Below are positions 1 to 7,603 of a stretch of 59,204 nt of DNA, one piece after another (position 1 is the first letter of the stretch; every line of letters begins with the position of its first letter). The position numbers were made by a program, and so were the translations under genes. The DNA is from CAYNNQ01 sp964398785 (GTDB lineage: Bacteria; Desulfobacterota; Desulfovibrionia; Desulfovibrionales; Desulfonatronovibrionaceae). Location of the stretch: positions 1 through 59,204 of the forward strand of contig CAYNNQ010000013.1 in the NCBI GenBank assembly GCA_964398785.1, written 5' to 3'. The notes under the pieces are model-generated. The model worked only from the letters and a program-made list of their open reading frames with translations, ran no database searches and was not told the origin of the DNA.

Positions 1-30
1 CTGCCTGCAAAAATATATTTTTTGCAGGCG
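1..30 (-). repeat. Hairpin repeat, family D copy 1
   Basis: An AT-centred palindrome with GCCTGCAAAAA and TTTTTTGCAGGC arms. Its reverse complement matches the hairpin at 41256-41282 almost exactly, and more loosely the one at 29505-29530. The part of the repeat that lies downstream in the other copies would fall outside this window. The rest of the stretch to 295 holds no convincing gene. Bases 81-112 (GAGGGG...CCCTTTTGGCGG) weakly resemble 41155-41190 inside the MITE-like element, so more repeat debris may lie here. Confidence 0.6.
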
Positions 31-295
31 CCTCTGGGTTTGTTTGTGGATTGTTTCCTCTGTTACCAAAGCGCAAGAGATCCGAGGGGACAGGAATTCC
101 CTTTTGGCGGCAACAGGGAACAGGCGAAAGAGACACATAAATCCATTTCCTTCGTTATAGACCCAGTTTCAGAACGGGGCAGCTATTCTGTTCTTTCTTT
201 TTCTTGAAAAAGGGAGTGCTTGGGGGTATTATTCCTTTGGTTCCGGATTGAGGTGGAAAGCAATTGTTATTTCAAAACCATAAGGATGTATATAA

Positions 296-1483
296 ATGAT
301 CGGTATATCCAAGCTTTATTGCGCGAATATTGAGGCCTCGGATCTCTTGCGTTACGGGCGCGAATCCAGAGATCTACCATCCCATCTTTTACAGTTCTCC
401 AAGGACAAAAAACCGGTTGTGGTTTGGAATATGACCCAGCGGTGCAATTTGAAATGCGCGCATTGCTATGCCCAGGCGGTTGATCCGCAGGGAGCCGACG
501 AAATCGATACGGAAAAATCCAAGGAAATAATTGCCGACCTTGCCAATTTCGGCTCTCCGGTCATGTTGTTTTCCGGTGGAGAGCCGCTCATCCGACAGGA
601 TCTCCCCGAATTAGCCAGCTTTGCGGTCTCCAAGGGAATGCGGGCGGTCATCTCCACGAACGGGACGCTGATCACTCCGGAAAAGGCCCGCGAACTCCGG
701 GAAGTGGGGCTCTCCTATGTAGGCATATCCTTGGACGGAGGAAAGGAGGTGCATGATCGTTTTCGAGGAGTGCCCGGAGCATTTGAAAAGGCCATGCAGG
801 GTCTGGAGAATTGCCAGAAGGAAGGCCTCAAGGTGGGGCTCAGATTTACCATCAATAGGCGCAATGTCCAAGAAATACCACAGGTTTTTGATATACTGGA
901 GGAAAGGGAAGTCCCTCGGGTATGTTTTTATCACTTGGTTTATTCCGGACGCGGCTCAGAGTTGATTAATGAGGATCTGGAGCATAAGGAAACCCGCCGA
1001 ACCGTGGATTTGATAATGGATAGAACCAACTCCCTCTTTGAACAGGGAAAACCCAAAGAAGTGTTGACTGTGGATAATCATGCAGACGGACCTTATGTCT
1101 ATTTGCGCCTTTTGCGGGAAAATCCGCAACGGGCCGAGGAAGTGATGAAACTGCTCAACTACAATGAGGGCAACAACTCCGGGCGAGGCATCGGCTGCAT
1201 CTCTTGGGACGGCTCCGTGTATGCCGATCAGTTCTGGCGCAACCATAACTTCGGCAATGTCCTGGAACGCCCGTTCTCTCAAATTTGGACGGACGAGAAT
1301 ATCGAGCTTTTGGCCCAATTGAAGGACAAGAAGCAATATGTCCACGGCAGATGCGAAAGATGTCGTTTCCTGCCCGTATGCGCCGGCAATTTTCGTGCGC
1401 GGGCCGAGGCCTATTACGGCGATATCTGGGGACCGGACCCGGCCTGTTACTTAACCGATGAAGAGATTGGCGTACAAGATTAA
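296..1483 (+). CDS. ahbC: 12,18-didecarboxysiroheme deacetylase, radical SAM/SPASM protein AhbC
   Basis: A 395-residue radical SAM enzyme. The AdoMet cluster motif CNLKCAHC (C50, C54, C57) and the following FSGGEPL are clear. The C-terminus is a SPASM-type cysteine region (GCISWDG, CERCRFLPVCAGN, DPACYL) for auxiliary Fe-S clusters. The N-terminus MIGISKLYC and the PSHLLQFSKDKKPVVVWN stretch are what I recognise from the NirJ1/AhbC branch, which removes two acetate side chains from 12,18-didecarboxysiroheme in the siroheme-dependent heme pathway of sulfate reducers and archaea. The next gene is hemB, also in tetrapyrrole synthesis, 56 nt away on the same strand. The family call is firm. AhbC versus AhbD rests on the N-terminal pattern. 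ahbA, ahbB and ahbD are not in the window. Confidence 0.85.
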   Translation: MIGISKLYCANIEASDLLRYGRESRDLPSHLLQFSKDKKPVVVWNMTQRCNLKCAHCYAQAVDPQGADEIDTEKSKEIIADLANFGSPVMLFSGGEPLIRQDLPELASFAVSKGMRAVISTNGTLITPEKARELREVGLSYVGISLDGGKEVHDRFRGVPGAFEKAMQGLENCQKEGLKVGLRFTINRRNVQEIPQVFDILEEREVPRVCFYHLVYSGRGSELINEDLEHKETRRTVDLIMDRTNSLFEQGKPKEVLTVDNHADGPYVYLRLLRENPQRAEEVMKLLNYNEGNNSGRGIGCISWDGSVYADQFWRNHNFGNVLERPFSQIWTDENIELLAQLKDKKQYVHGRCERCRFLPVCAGNFRARAEAYYGDIWGPDPACYLTDEEIGVQD

Positions 1484-1539
1484 AAGTTCTTAAAGACAAA
1501 GCAAAGTACAATAGTCATAATATGTTGGGAGATACTCAT

Positions 1540-2517
1540 ATGGGTTTTTTTCGCGGCAGAAGATTGAGACGGAATTCCGGGGTGAGAGAGATGGTCCGGG
1601 AAACGATTTTGCTTCCCCAGGATCTGGTGCAGCCATATTTTGTGCTTCAGACCGAGGATAAGGGGCTTGAGGTACCTATAGAATCCATGCCCGGCCAGAG
1701 CCAACTGAGTCCCAACCGATTGGTGGAAAGAGTGGGCTGGGCGAGGGAAAAAGGTCTTCGATCCGTCATCTTGTTCGGTATACCCAAGGTAAAGGATGAG
1801 CAAGGTAGCGGTGCTTATGCCCCGGACGGAATAATTCAGGAAACTGTCCAGATGCTTAAAAAGGAGTTTCCCGGGCTAGTGGTTATAACCGATGTCTGTC
1901 TGTGTGAGTACACTTCGCACGGACATTGCGGTCTGATCCGAAAACAGCATGTGGACAATGACTCCACTCTGGAAATGCTTGCGCGCACTGCTGTTTCCCA
2001 TGCCCGGGCCGGAGCGGACATGGTTGCACCCTCGGATATGATGGACGGGAGGGTGCAGGCGATCCGCCGGGCCTTGGATGATAACGGTTATGAGGAATTG
2101 CCCATAATGAGCTATGCAGTCAAGTATTCTTCTTCGTTTTACGGTCCCTTTCGAGAGGCCGCCCAGAGTTCTCCCCAATTCGGAGACAGAAATTCGTATC
2201 AGATGGATTCCGCGAATTCTCTAGAGGGTATTCGCGAAGGTCGTGCCGATCGCAGCGAGGGCGCGGATATCCTCATGGTCAAGCCGGCCATGCCCTATCT
2301 GGATGTGTTGCAGGCCCTTCGGGCGCGTATGGATTGTCCTTTGGCGGCTTACCAGGTAAGTGGGGAATACAGCATGATCAAGGCGGCCGCCATGCAAGGC
2401 TGGCTGGAGGAAAAAGAGGTGGTTCTGGAAAGCCTGACCGGCATAAAACGGGCCGGGGCGGAAATCATCCTTTCCTACTACAGCGAGGAAGTGCTGGATT
2501 GGCTATGTGGAGATTGA
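1540..2517 (+). CDS. hemB: Delta-aminolevulinic acid dehydratase (porphobilinogen synthase)
   Basis: Condenses two 5-aminolevulinate molecules to porphobilinogen in the cytoplasm. The family start FFRGRRLRR is present. The two active-site lysines lie in MSYAVKYSSSFYGPFR and MVKPAMPYLD. The segment VCLCEYTSHGHCG has three cysteines, the zinc-binding form of the metal site rather than the aspartate (magnesium) form. The start is placed at the ATG at 1540 because a GGGAGA ribosome site sits 7-8 nt before it and family members begin there. The upstream in-frame ATG at 1522 has no ribosome site. The length of 325 residues is normal. The gene lies just downstream of ahbC and is probably co-transcribed for heme and corrinoid synthesis. 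Confidence 0.95.
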   Translation: MGFFRGRRLRRNSGVREMVRETILLPQDLVQPYFVLQTEDKGLEVPIESMPGQSQLSPNRLVERVGWAREKGLRSVILFGIPKVKDEQGSGAYAPDGIIQETVQMLKKEFPGLVVITDVCLCEYTSHGHCGLIRKQHVDNDSTLEMLARTAVSHARAGADMVAPSDMMDGRVQAIRRALDDNGYEELPIMSYAVKYSSSFYGPFREAAQSSPQFGDRNSYQMDSANSLEGIREGRADRSEGADILMVKPAMPYLDVLQALRARMDCPLAAYQVSGEYSMIKAAAMQGWLEEKEVVLESLTGIKRAGAEIILSYYSEEVLDWLCGD

Positions 2518-2598
2518 TTGCCCAAGTCCGGATTTGGATCTGCCGAAAATCTCTCCCCTCCCCCCGTCCGGACTCGTCTTTGTCTGTTGTCCGGTATT

Positions 2599-2805
2599 TC
2601 AGGCAGTATAGGTCCCTATCTTATAATCTGCGGGCAGGTGGGCCGATCCCTTGACGCAGGGTATTCCTGTGGCGCGGGCTATATCCCTCGCTAGTCCATC
2701 CGTGTCCTGGATGAACCCATCCCCGAAGTGCCAGGTTTTTCCTTCCCTTTTATGGGCAAAAGAGCAAGTAGTCAGATGGATTGCTTCCGCCCCTTTGGCC
2801 TTCAT
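2599..2805 (-). pseudogene. C-terminal remnant of a CGGC-domain metal-binding protein
   Basis: This 68-codon minus-strand frame reads KGAEAIHLTTC near its start and GIPCVKGSAHL near its end. That resembles the C-terminal half of CGGC-domain proteins (pattern GAdaIHLssC ... CPH ... vvEGTH). The N-terminal half with the CGGC motif is missing, and an in-frame stop lies two codons before the ATG. The upstream side runs into repeat sequence (2848-2882), which may mark the break. It could instead be a free-standing small protein, but no ribosome site supports that. The assignment comes from recalled family patterns only and needs a profile search. Confidence 0.35.
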
Positions 2806-2847
2806 GATTTAGGCTAACTCCAGGTCTTTTTCCCTGTATTTCAACAC

Positions 2848-2882
2848 CCAGAAATTTTTGAATTTCCGGATAAGAACTAAAT
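2848..2882 (+). repeat. Fragment of intergenic repeat family B/C
   Basis: The string TTTTTGAATTTCCGGATAAG followed by AACTAAAT recurs almost exactly at the ends of the longer repeats at 22985-23165 and 43198-43380. Only this terminal piece is recognisable here. Confidence 0.6.
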
Positions 2883-2965
2883 ATCTCCAGTTGAGACTTT
2901 TGGCAAGGTTACGGAAAATCCTGCACCAAGAACAAATACTGCTTATTTGAACATGGACAAAACTT

Positions 2966-2991
2966 TATATGTCTAATATGGTATATGTCTA
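2966..2991 (+). promoter_or_regulatory. Direct repeat upstream of tupA, candidate tungstate-responsive operator
   Basis: Two exact copies of TATATGTCTA start at 2966 and 2982, 16 nt apart, 46-71 bp upstream of the tupA start. Sulfate reducers are known to control tungstate uptake genes with TunR-family regulators. I do not recall the published motif well enough to match it, so the link to TunR is inference from position and pathway. Confidence 0.4.
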
Positions 2992-3036
2992 GTTAGGTCC
3001 AAATGTTTAACTCGTTAATTATCGGGAGGGATTTCT

Positions 3037-3942
3037 ATGCGCAACCTTTTTATTGCTTTGATTGTTTGCTTTTTTACAGTGGGTATGGTGGGAAATGTCT
3101 CAGCTGCAGACAAGGTGCTGAAGATGTCCACCACCACTTCCACCCAGGCTTCGGGTCTTTTGGAAGTCTTGCTTCCGGCCTTTAAGAAGGATACGGGTAT
3201 ATCCGTGAAGGTGATTGCCAAAGGTACCGGCGCCGCCATACGCGATGGAAAGGACGGCAATGTGGACGTCATTTTCGTGCACGCCAAAAACCGGGAAAAG
3301 AATTTCGTGCAAGAGGGCTTTGGTACCAAACGCTATGCGGTAATGCACAACGATTTTATCATCATCGGTCCCGAGGACGATCCCGCCGGAATCAAGGGTA
3401 TGCAGGATGTGCAGGGGGCCCTGGAGAAAATAGCTGAAAGCGGTGAACCGTTTGTCTCCCGGGGCGACGACAGCGGCACGCATACCAAGGAGCAGAATCT
3501 GTGGAAGAGTAGTGACGTTGCTTTGGAAGAAGTCTCCACAACGTTGTTTGAGGGTGGGGAGAAAGTCAATCTAAGCTTTGTCCAGCCCCGGCAAAAAGAA
3601 AAGCTGTGGTATTATTCCATCGGCCAGGGCATGGGCAAGACCATTACTTTTGCCCAGGAGAAACAGGCCTATACCATGGCTGATCGCGGTACTTACCTGA
3701 AATACAAGGTAGGACGCGACCAAGGGCTGGATCTGGAGATTATGTGCGAGGGTGATAAGGACTTGTACAATCCGTACGGGGTCATCCCGGTCAATCCGGA
3801 GCGCTATCCCCATGTGAAACACGACTTGGCCAAGAAATTCGCGGAATGGTTGGTTTCCAAGCGCGGGCAGTCCGTGATCGCCGACTATAAGCTCTTGGGC
3901 AAACAGCTCTTTTATCCCGACGCCATGCCCAACGTGAAATAA
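3037..3942 (+). CDS. tupA: Tungstate ABC transporter substrate-binding protein TupA
   Basis: A periplasmic binding protein of 301 residues. It starts with a signal peptide (positive MRN, hydrophobic core, cleavage likely after NVSA near residue 23). The mature part has the oxyanion-binding pattern of the TupA/WtpA group: STTTSTQASGLLEVLLPAF, VIAKGTGAAIRDGKDGNVDVIFVHA, HNDFIIIGP and SRGDDSGTHTKE. The start has a strong GGGAGGG site 7 nt upstream. tupB and tupC follow. Tungstate would supply tungsten-containing formate dehydrogenases or aldehyde oxidoreductases, which are common in sulfate reducers; none is in this window. TupA is favoured over ModA because of the STTTST and HAKNRE-type signatures and the gene order. 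Confidence 0.9.
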   Translation: MRNLFIALIVCFFTVGMVGNVSAADKVLKMSTTTSTQASGLLEVLLPAFKKDTGISVKVIAKGTGAAIRDGKDGNVDVIFVHAKNREKNFVQEGFGTKRYAVMHNDFIIIGPEDDPAGIKGMQDVQGALEKIAESGEPFVSRGDDSGTHTKEQNLWKSSDVALEEVSTTLFEGGEKVNLSFVQPRQKEKLWYYSIGQGMGKTITFAQEKQAYTMADRGTYLKYKVGRDQGLDLEIMCEGDKDLYNPYGVIPVNPERYPHVKHDLAKKFAEWLVSKRGQSVIADYKLLGKQLFYPDAMPNVK

Positions 3943-3964
3943 CATCCTGTCTATCATACTATTG

Positions 3965-4004
3965 AGTACAGGGACCGGCACCAAAAAGGTCCCTGTACTT
4001 TTTT
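3965..4004 (+). terminator. Intrinsic terminator between tupA and tupB
   Basis: A perfect 12-bp stem (AGTACAGGGACC paired with GGTCCCTGTACT) with an 11-nt loop is followed by six T. It sits 22 nt after the tupA stop and 15 nt before the tupB start. It probably lets part of the transcripts end after tupA, giving more binding protein than permease. Confidence 0.9.
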
Positions 4005-4019
4005 CGTAAAAGAGGTTTT

Positions 4020-4715
4020 ATGCAGTTTTTTGTGGACAGCCTCAGATCCGCCCTTTTGCTCATCCGGGAGATGGATCCGGAATTGGTCAATGTGGTCTGG
4101 GTCTCGCTCAAAGTCAGCTTGAGTTCCACTGCCATTGCCTCTTTATTTGGGGCGCCTCTGGGATTTGCTGTGGCCATGGGCAGGTTCCCCGGTCGCAGGG
4201 GAGTTATCACCGTCCTGAATACCCTTTTGGCCGTGCCCACGGTGGTGGTCGGCCTTTTTGTGTATACTTTTATTTCCCGTAAGGGAGTTTTGGGCGAACT
4301 GGAGTTGCTGTATACCCAAAAGGCCATTATTATCGGGCAAACCTTGCTGGTACTGCCCATAGTTGCCGCGTTTACCATCTCCGCGCTCAGCCGTGTGGAT
4401 ACCCGTTACCGCAAGACCGCGCTTACTTTAGGGGCCAATATGTGGCAGGCCTGCCTTTTGATTCTGCGCGAGGCCCGCTACGGCATAGGAGCCGCTATCG
4501 TGGCCGCATTCGGGCGGGCGATAGCCGAGATCGGCGTGGCCATGATGCTCGGGGGCAACGCCCGGGGTTTTACCCGGACCATGACCACGGCCATGGCCCT
4601 GGAGTACGACAAGGGACAATTTATTCTGGCCGTGGCTTTGGGGATGATACTGCTGACCGTGAGCCTTGTGGTAAATATTGTCCTCAATCTCTGTCAGGGG
4701 CGGTTGGAAAAATAA
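4020..4715 (+). CDS. tupB: Tungstate ABC transporter permease TupB
   Basis: A 231-residue inner-membrane permease with about five hydrophobic segments. The loop LTLGANMWQACLLILREARYGIGAAIVAAFGRAIAEIGVAMMLGG is the coupling (EAA-type) segment that contacts the ATPase. It lies between tupA and tupC and its stop codon directly abuts the tupC ATG, so translation is likely coupled. The AIAEIGVAMMLGGN block is typical of TupB. The only barrier to co-transcription with tupA is the terminator just upstream. Confidence 0.9.
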   Translation: MQFFVDSLRSALLLIREMDPELVNVVWVSLKVSLSSTAIASLFGAPLGFAVAMGRFPGRRGVITVLNTLLAVPTVVVGLFVYTFISRKGVLGELELLYTQKAIIIGQTLLVLPIVAAFTISALSRVDTRYRKTALTLGANMWQACLLILREARYGIGAAIVAAFGRAIAEIGVAMMLGGNARGFTRTMTTAMALEYDKGQFILAVALGMILLTVSLVVNIVLNLCQGRLEK

Positions 4716-5726
4716 ATGCTTTTTCAGGGGCGCGGACTGAACAAGGTATATGCCAAGCGCCGGGTTTTGGACCTGGAGCATTTTGCCATGGACTCGGACC
4801 GGATCCATGCCCTGCTCGGTCCGAACGGAGCGGGCAAGACCACCCTGCTGCATATTTTGAGTTTTTTGGAGCCACCCAGCGGTGGGGATTTGTATTACAA
4901 TGGACAAGTGGTGGATTTTAGGTCCCGTTCCCAGTTGCGCCGCTTGCGCCGGGAAGTGGTTCTGGTGGAGCAGCACCCCATTTTGTTTACCACATCGGTG
5001 GAGGCCAATGTAGGCTACGGACTGAAGTTGCGCGGTGTCCCCCGGGCAAAAAGACGCCGTATTGTGCAGGAAAGCCTGGAGCTGGTGGGAATGCGGGAAT
5101 TCCTCCGCTATCCGGCCTGGCGTCTTTCCGGTGGAGAGACCCAGCGTGTGGCTTTGGCCCGGGCCCTGGCCTGTTCTCCCCGGGTGCTGTGTCTGGATGA
5201 ACCAACAGCCAGTGTGGATTTGGAGCACCAGATCGCCCTGGAAGGGATAATTCGGGAAATACATGCCCAAACCGGAAACAGTCTTATCTTGTGTACCCAC
5301 AATCACCAATTGGCCTCCAAGCTAGCACACAACAGGCTGTACCTGTCCGCCGGCCGCGTCAGTGTTGATTTTTGCGAGAATGTTTTTGTAGGCCGCCTAA
5401 AAGAGGACTTGCAAGGCGGATATGTCTGCAGTCTGGGCAAAGGCCTTGATTTGCCCCTAAAGCGTGCACCAGGGGCCGAGGTGAAAATCGCTTTGGATCC
5501 AAAAAATTTGCGCATTGATTTCCAGAATGGAGATACAAGCGCGGCGGCTTCCTGGCCGGCTCGGATCGTCCAGATTACCGATGTCGGCTTTTATGTGCGC
5601 CTGGAATTGGATGTGGGGCTGCCGGTTAGTGTGCTGTCTAAAAAGGGTGCCAGTCCCGAGAATTCTTTGCGGGTGGGACAACGGGCATTTTTGACTATTC
5701 CGGAGCAGGCTATCCAGCTTTTGTAA
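4716..5726 (+). CDS. tupC: Tungstate ABC transporter ATP-binding protein TupC
   Basis: The ATPase of the tungstate importer. It has Walker A GPNGAGKTT (residues 35-43), signature LSGGETQRVALARAL and Walker B VLCLDEPTASVD. At 336 residues it is longer than minimal TupC proteins. After about residue 215 comes a region ending in DVGFYVRLELDVGLPVSVL and VGQRAFLTIPEQAIQLL, which looks like a TOBE/Mop-type ligand-binding domain that could sense tungstate and trans-inhibit transport, as in some ModC proteins. That regulatory role is inference. There is no gap to tupB. Confidence 0.9.
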   Translation: MLFQGRGLNKVYAKRRVLDLEHFAMDSDRIHALLGPNGAGKTTLLHILSFLEPPSGGDLYYNGQVVDFRSRSQLRRLRREVVLVEQHPILFTTSVEANVGYGLKLRGVPRAKRRRIVQESLELVGMREFLRYPAWRLSGGETQRVALARALACSPRVLCLDEPTASVDLEHQIALEGIIREIHAQTGNSLILCTHNHQLASKLAHNRLYLSAGRVSVDFCENVFVGRLKEDLQGGYVCSLGKGLDLPLKRAPGAEVKIALDPKNLRIDFQNGDTSAAASWPARIVQITDVGFYVRLELDVGLPVSVLSKKGASPENSLRVGQRAFLTIPEQAIQLL

Positions 5727-6100
5727 ATCCATTGCCTATACTTGCATGGGAGGCTTTGAAAGGGAAGGGGTCTTTTGTGTTTACCTCTTTAAATCATATT
5801 TGATGCCCAATTATTGGCTAGGTGTTTTTTAAACACCCCAAAGGAAGATGCGTGATCACTCCGGACTAAAACCAGAGATTTAAGTCCGGGAGTTCCTTCT
5901 TTCGGCGATATGAAGACATACCAGCCTGTCCTTAAAACACCTAAAAGATCAGGCTTCGAAAATCCCCAGGTAATGACCTAGAGCCACACGCTTTTTTCTC
6001 CTCCTTAACCCGGTTTGACCCTTGTCTTTTTGTGCCCTAATGGAGTAATAGTGTCTGAGAGACATTGCGGATGTTATTTGTCCAAAAACGGGGGTGAGGT
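5727..6100. other. Intergenic region after tupC with two hairpins
   Basis: No convincing gene. A 7-bp hairpin GGTGTTT/AAACACC lies at 5821-5837. A longer stem (about 13 bp with small bulges, core CTCCGGACT/AGTCCGG) lies at 5858-5893, followed by a moderately T-rich TCCTTCTTTC. The second is the best candidate for the tup operon terminator, though the T tract is imperfect. The rest shows nothing I can name. Confidence 0.45.
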
Positions 6101-6385
6101 TTGTCTGCGGAAAAGGGGAGCTACCCAGAACCGGTGCGCTGGTCCAGCCGCATGTATATACGGATCAGCCGTCGGGACATTGCCTTTTTCAAGTTCCTTA
6201 TTGAATCTTGGGATAATTTGGCCTATCAATCAATAATAGATAAGCATGCAGCGGTATTACAGATTCGTTATACACCATGTGTCCGGCGAGAATTACTGGA
6301 ATTTTTGGAACAGATATCCGGAGAAATCCATTTTGCAGTGGAGGATAATCACTCGGAAATAACTAACTTAGAAAATTCCTGCTGA
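6101..6385 (+). CDS. DUF4911-type small protein
   Basis: A 94-residue protein whose core (YIRISRRDIAFFKFLIESWDNLA followed by a hydrophobic strand and RRELLEFLEQI) matches the pattern I associate with DUF4911, a small uncharacterised family widespread in sulfate reducers. The start is uncertain. The TTG at 6101 follows GGGGTGAGG closely and gives the basic N-terminal extension often seen before the RMYIRI strand. The ATG at 6152 would begin directly at that strand. It is the first gene of a small plus-strand group with the next two. No function is known. Confidence 0.6.
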   Translation: MSAEKGSYPEPVRWSSRMYIRISRRDIAFFKFLIESWDNLAYQSIIDKHAAVLQIRYTPCVRRELLEFLEQISGEIHFAVEDNHSEITNLENSC

Positions 6386-6399
6386 TACGGAGTCTGGTT

Positions 6400-6813
6400 A
6401 TGCAATTTCGATATAAACTAGTTTTTTTGGTAGTAATGGCCATTTTACTTTGCGGGATGGGGGGGGCGGGCAACAAGGTCGTGTCTTCCATTCCGGACCC
6501 GGACAGGGAGTTCACCGCCAAAATCGTGGATCAGTCCGATGTTTCCTATAAGGTACATAGGATTTCTGTAGATGGACTGACCTACTTGCCAGCCGCCATG
6601 GGCGAGGCCAAGGTGGGAATCGATTTTGCCAAAATAAGTAAAATCCATTTTTATATGCAAGGGGACAGCGAACTTGCAGTCGTCCATTTTGTGCAAGGTG
6701 GGAAAAAAAGATTTCATCTTGATCCGGAGACCAAGATACATGCCCGCAGCAAATGGGGCAATGTACAGTTGATCTGCAAAAATATCAAAACTATCGAATT
6801 CCAAAAGGATTAG
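6400..6813 (+). CDS. Hypothetical exported protein
   Basis: A 137-residue protein with a clear N-terminal export signal (MQFRYK, then a hydrophobic run LVFLVVMAILLCGMGGAG). The mature part is a mix of short beta-like stretches (YKVHRISVDGLTYLP, IHFYMQGDSELAVVHF, RFHLDPETKIHA, VQLICKNIKTIEF). I recognise no family. The LLCGMGG segment is not a convincing lipobox. It lies 14 nt after the DUF4911 gene and 21 nt before the cyclic-nucleotide-binding gene, so the three may form a unit. Confidence 0.65.
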   Translation: MQFRYKLVFLVVMAILLCGMGGAGNKVVSSIPDPDREFTAKIVDQSDVSYKVHRISVDGLTYLPAAMGEAKVGIDFAKISKIHFYMQGDSELAVVHFVQGGKKRFHLDPETKIHARSKWGNVQLICKNIKTIEFQKD

Positions 6814-6834
6814 AGAAAGGCAAGAAGGGAGTCC

Positions 6835-7551
6835 ATGGCCGAAATCAGTGAATTCTTTCCCGGCGACTTGATATTTTCCGCAGGGGAACCTTGCAATTTT
6901 TTTTATGTCCTTCTTTCTGGCACAGCCGGCTTGTGGTCCGGAGATCAAAAGATACTACAAATGAAATCTTCGCATGTTTTGGGTGTGGAATTCAAGGAAC
7001 CTTCCGGGTCTCTGGTTTATTCCTACACGGCAATTGCCGAGTCGCATATGCGAGTGCGTCAATACCCTTACGCCTCCCTTGGGGACCTTTTGGAGAACGC
7101 CCGTTTCGCTCGCATGGCCTGTGCCAGCCTGTACCGGCAGAGTAAACTCCAGCTTGAACTCGTAAATAGGTGTGGTGAGGAGGAAAACGTCCATTATTCC
7201 GGAGAAATAAGGAGTTACGGACCTGGGGAGACGGTTATTCGGGAAGGGGATGATTCCACGGATATATTCCGCGTAGTTTCTACGGACAAGGGCCTCAATG
7301 TGGTCAAGAACGAACAGCAGTTGGCAGTGATCCGGGAGCCGGGGGAGTTTTTCGGAGAGATGGCCGCTTTGTTACGCGAGCCGCGGACTGCTTCGGTGAT
7401 TTCTGCCGGCATGTCCGTGCTTGAGGTATATCCCAGTGAGCAGTTGCGGGAGATTTTAAAGGACTACCCGGATATGTCCCTGCGCATGATCCAGAATATG
7501 GCCAAGCGGTTGGCTGAGACCAGTGACAGATTGGTTGGAGGAAATACTTGA
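6835..7551 (+). CDS. Protein with two cyclic-nucleotide-binding domains
   Basis: A 238-residue soluble protein. The C-terminal half is a clear cNMP-binding beta-barrel (YGPGETVIREGDDSTDIFRVVS, LAVIREPGEFFGEMAALLREPRTASVIS, then the closing helix LREILKDYPDMSLRMIQNMAKRLAE). The FGEMAALLREPRTASV segment is the phosphate-binding cassette with its conserved E and R. The N-terminal half (FFPGDLIFSAGEPCNFFYVLLSGTAGLWS) is a more diverged copy with a weaker cassette. No helix-turn-helix or catalytic output domain follows, so it is a ligand-sensing partner rather than a Crp-type regulator. It converges on tatD. Confidence 0.8.
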   Translation: MAEISEFFPGDLIFSAGEPCNFFYVLLSGTAGLWSGDQKILQMKSSHVLGVEFKEPSGSLVYSYTAIAESHMRVRQYPYASLGDLLENARFARMACASLYRQSKLQLELVNRCGEEENVHYSGEIRSYGPGETVIREGDDSTDIFRVVSTDKGLNVVKNEQQLAVIREPGEFFGEMAALLREPRTASVISAGMSVLEVYPSEQLREILKDYPDMSLRMIQNMAKRLAETSDRLVGGNT

Positions 7552-7603
7552 CTGTGCATTTCCTCGTCCCTTTTGCTGGAAGGCCGCACGCATTCTCCGG
7601 AGA

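Noticed and set aside
22..207. 61-codon ORF at the left edge
   Set aside because: It overlaps repeat sequence, has no ribosome site and has no recognisable protein pattern.
5821..5893. Molybdenum/tungsten-cofactor riboswitch after tupC
   Set aside because: The hairpins are downstream of the operon, no gene follows closely, and the conserved Moco motif bases are not recognisable.
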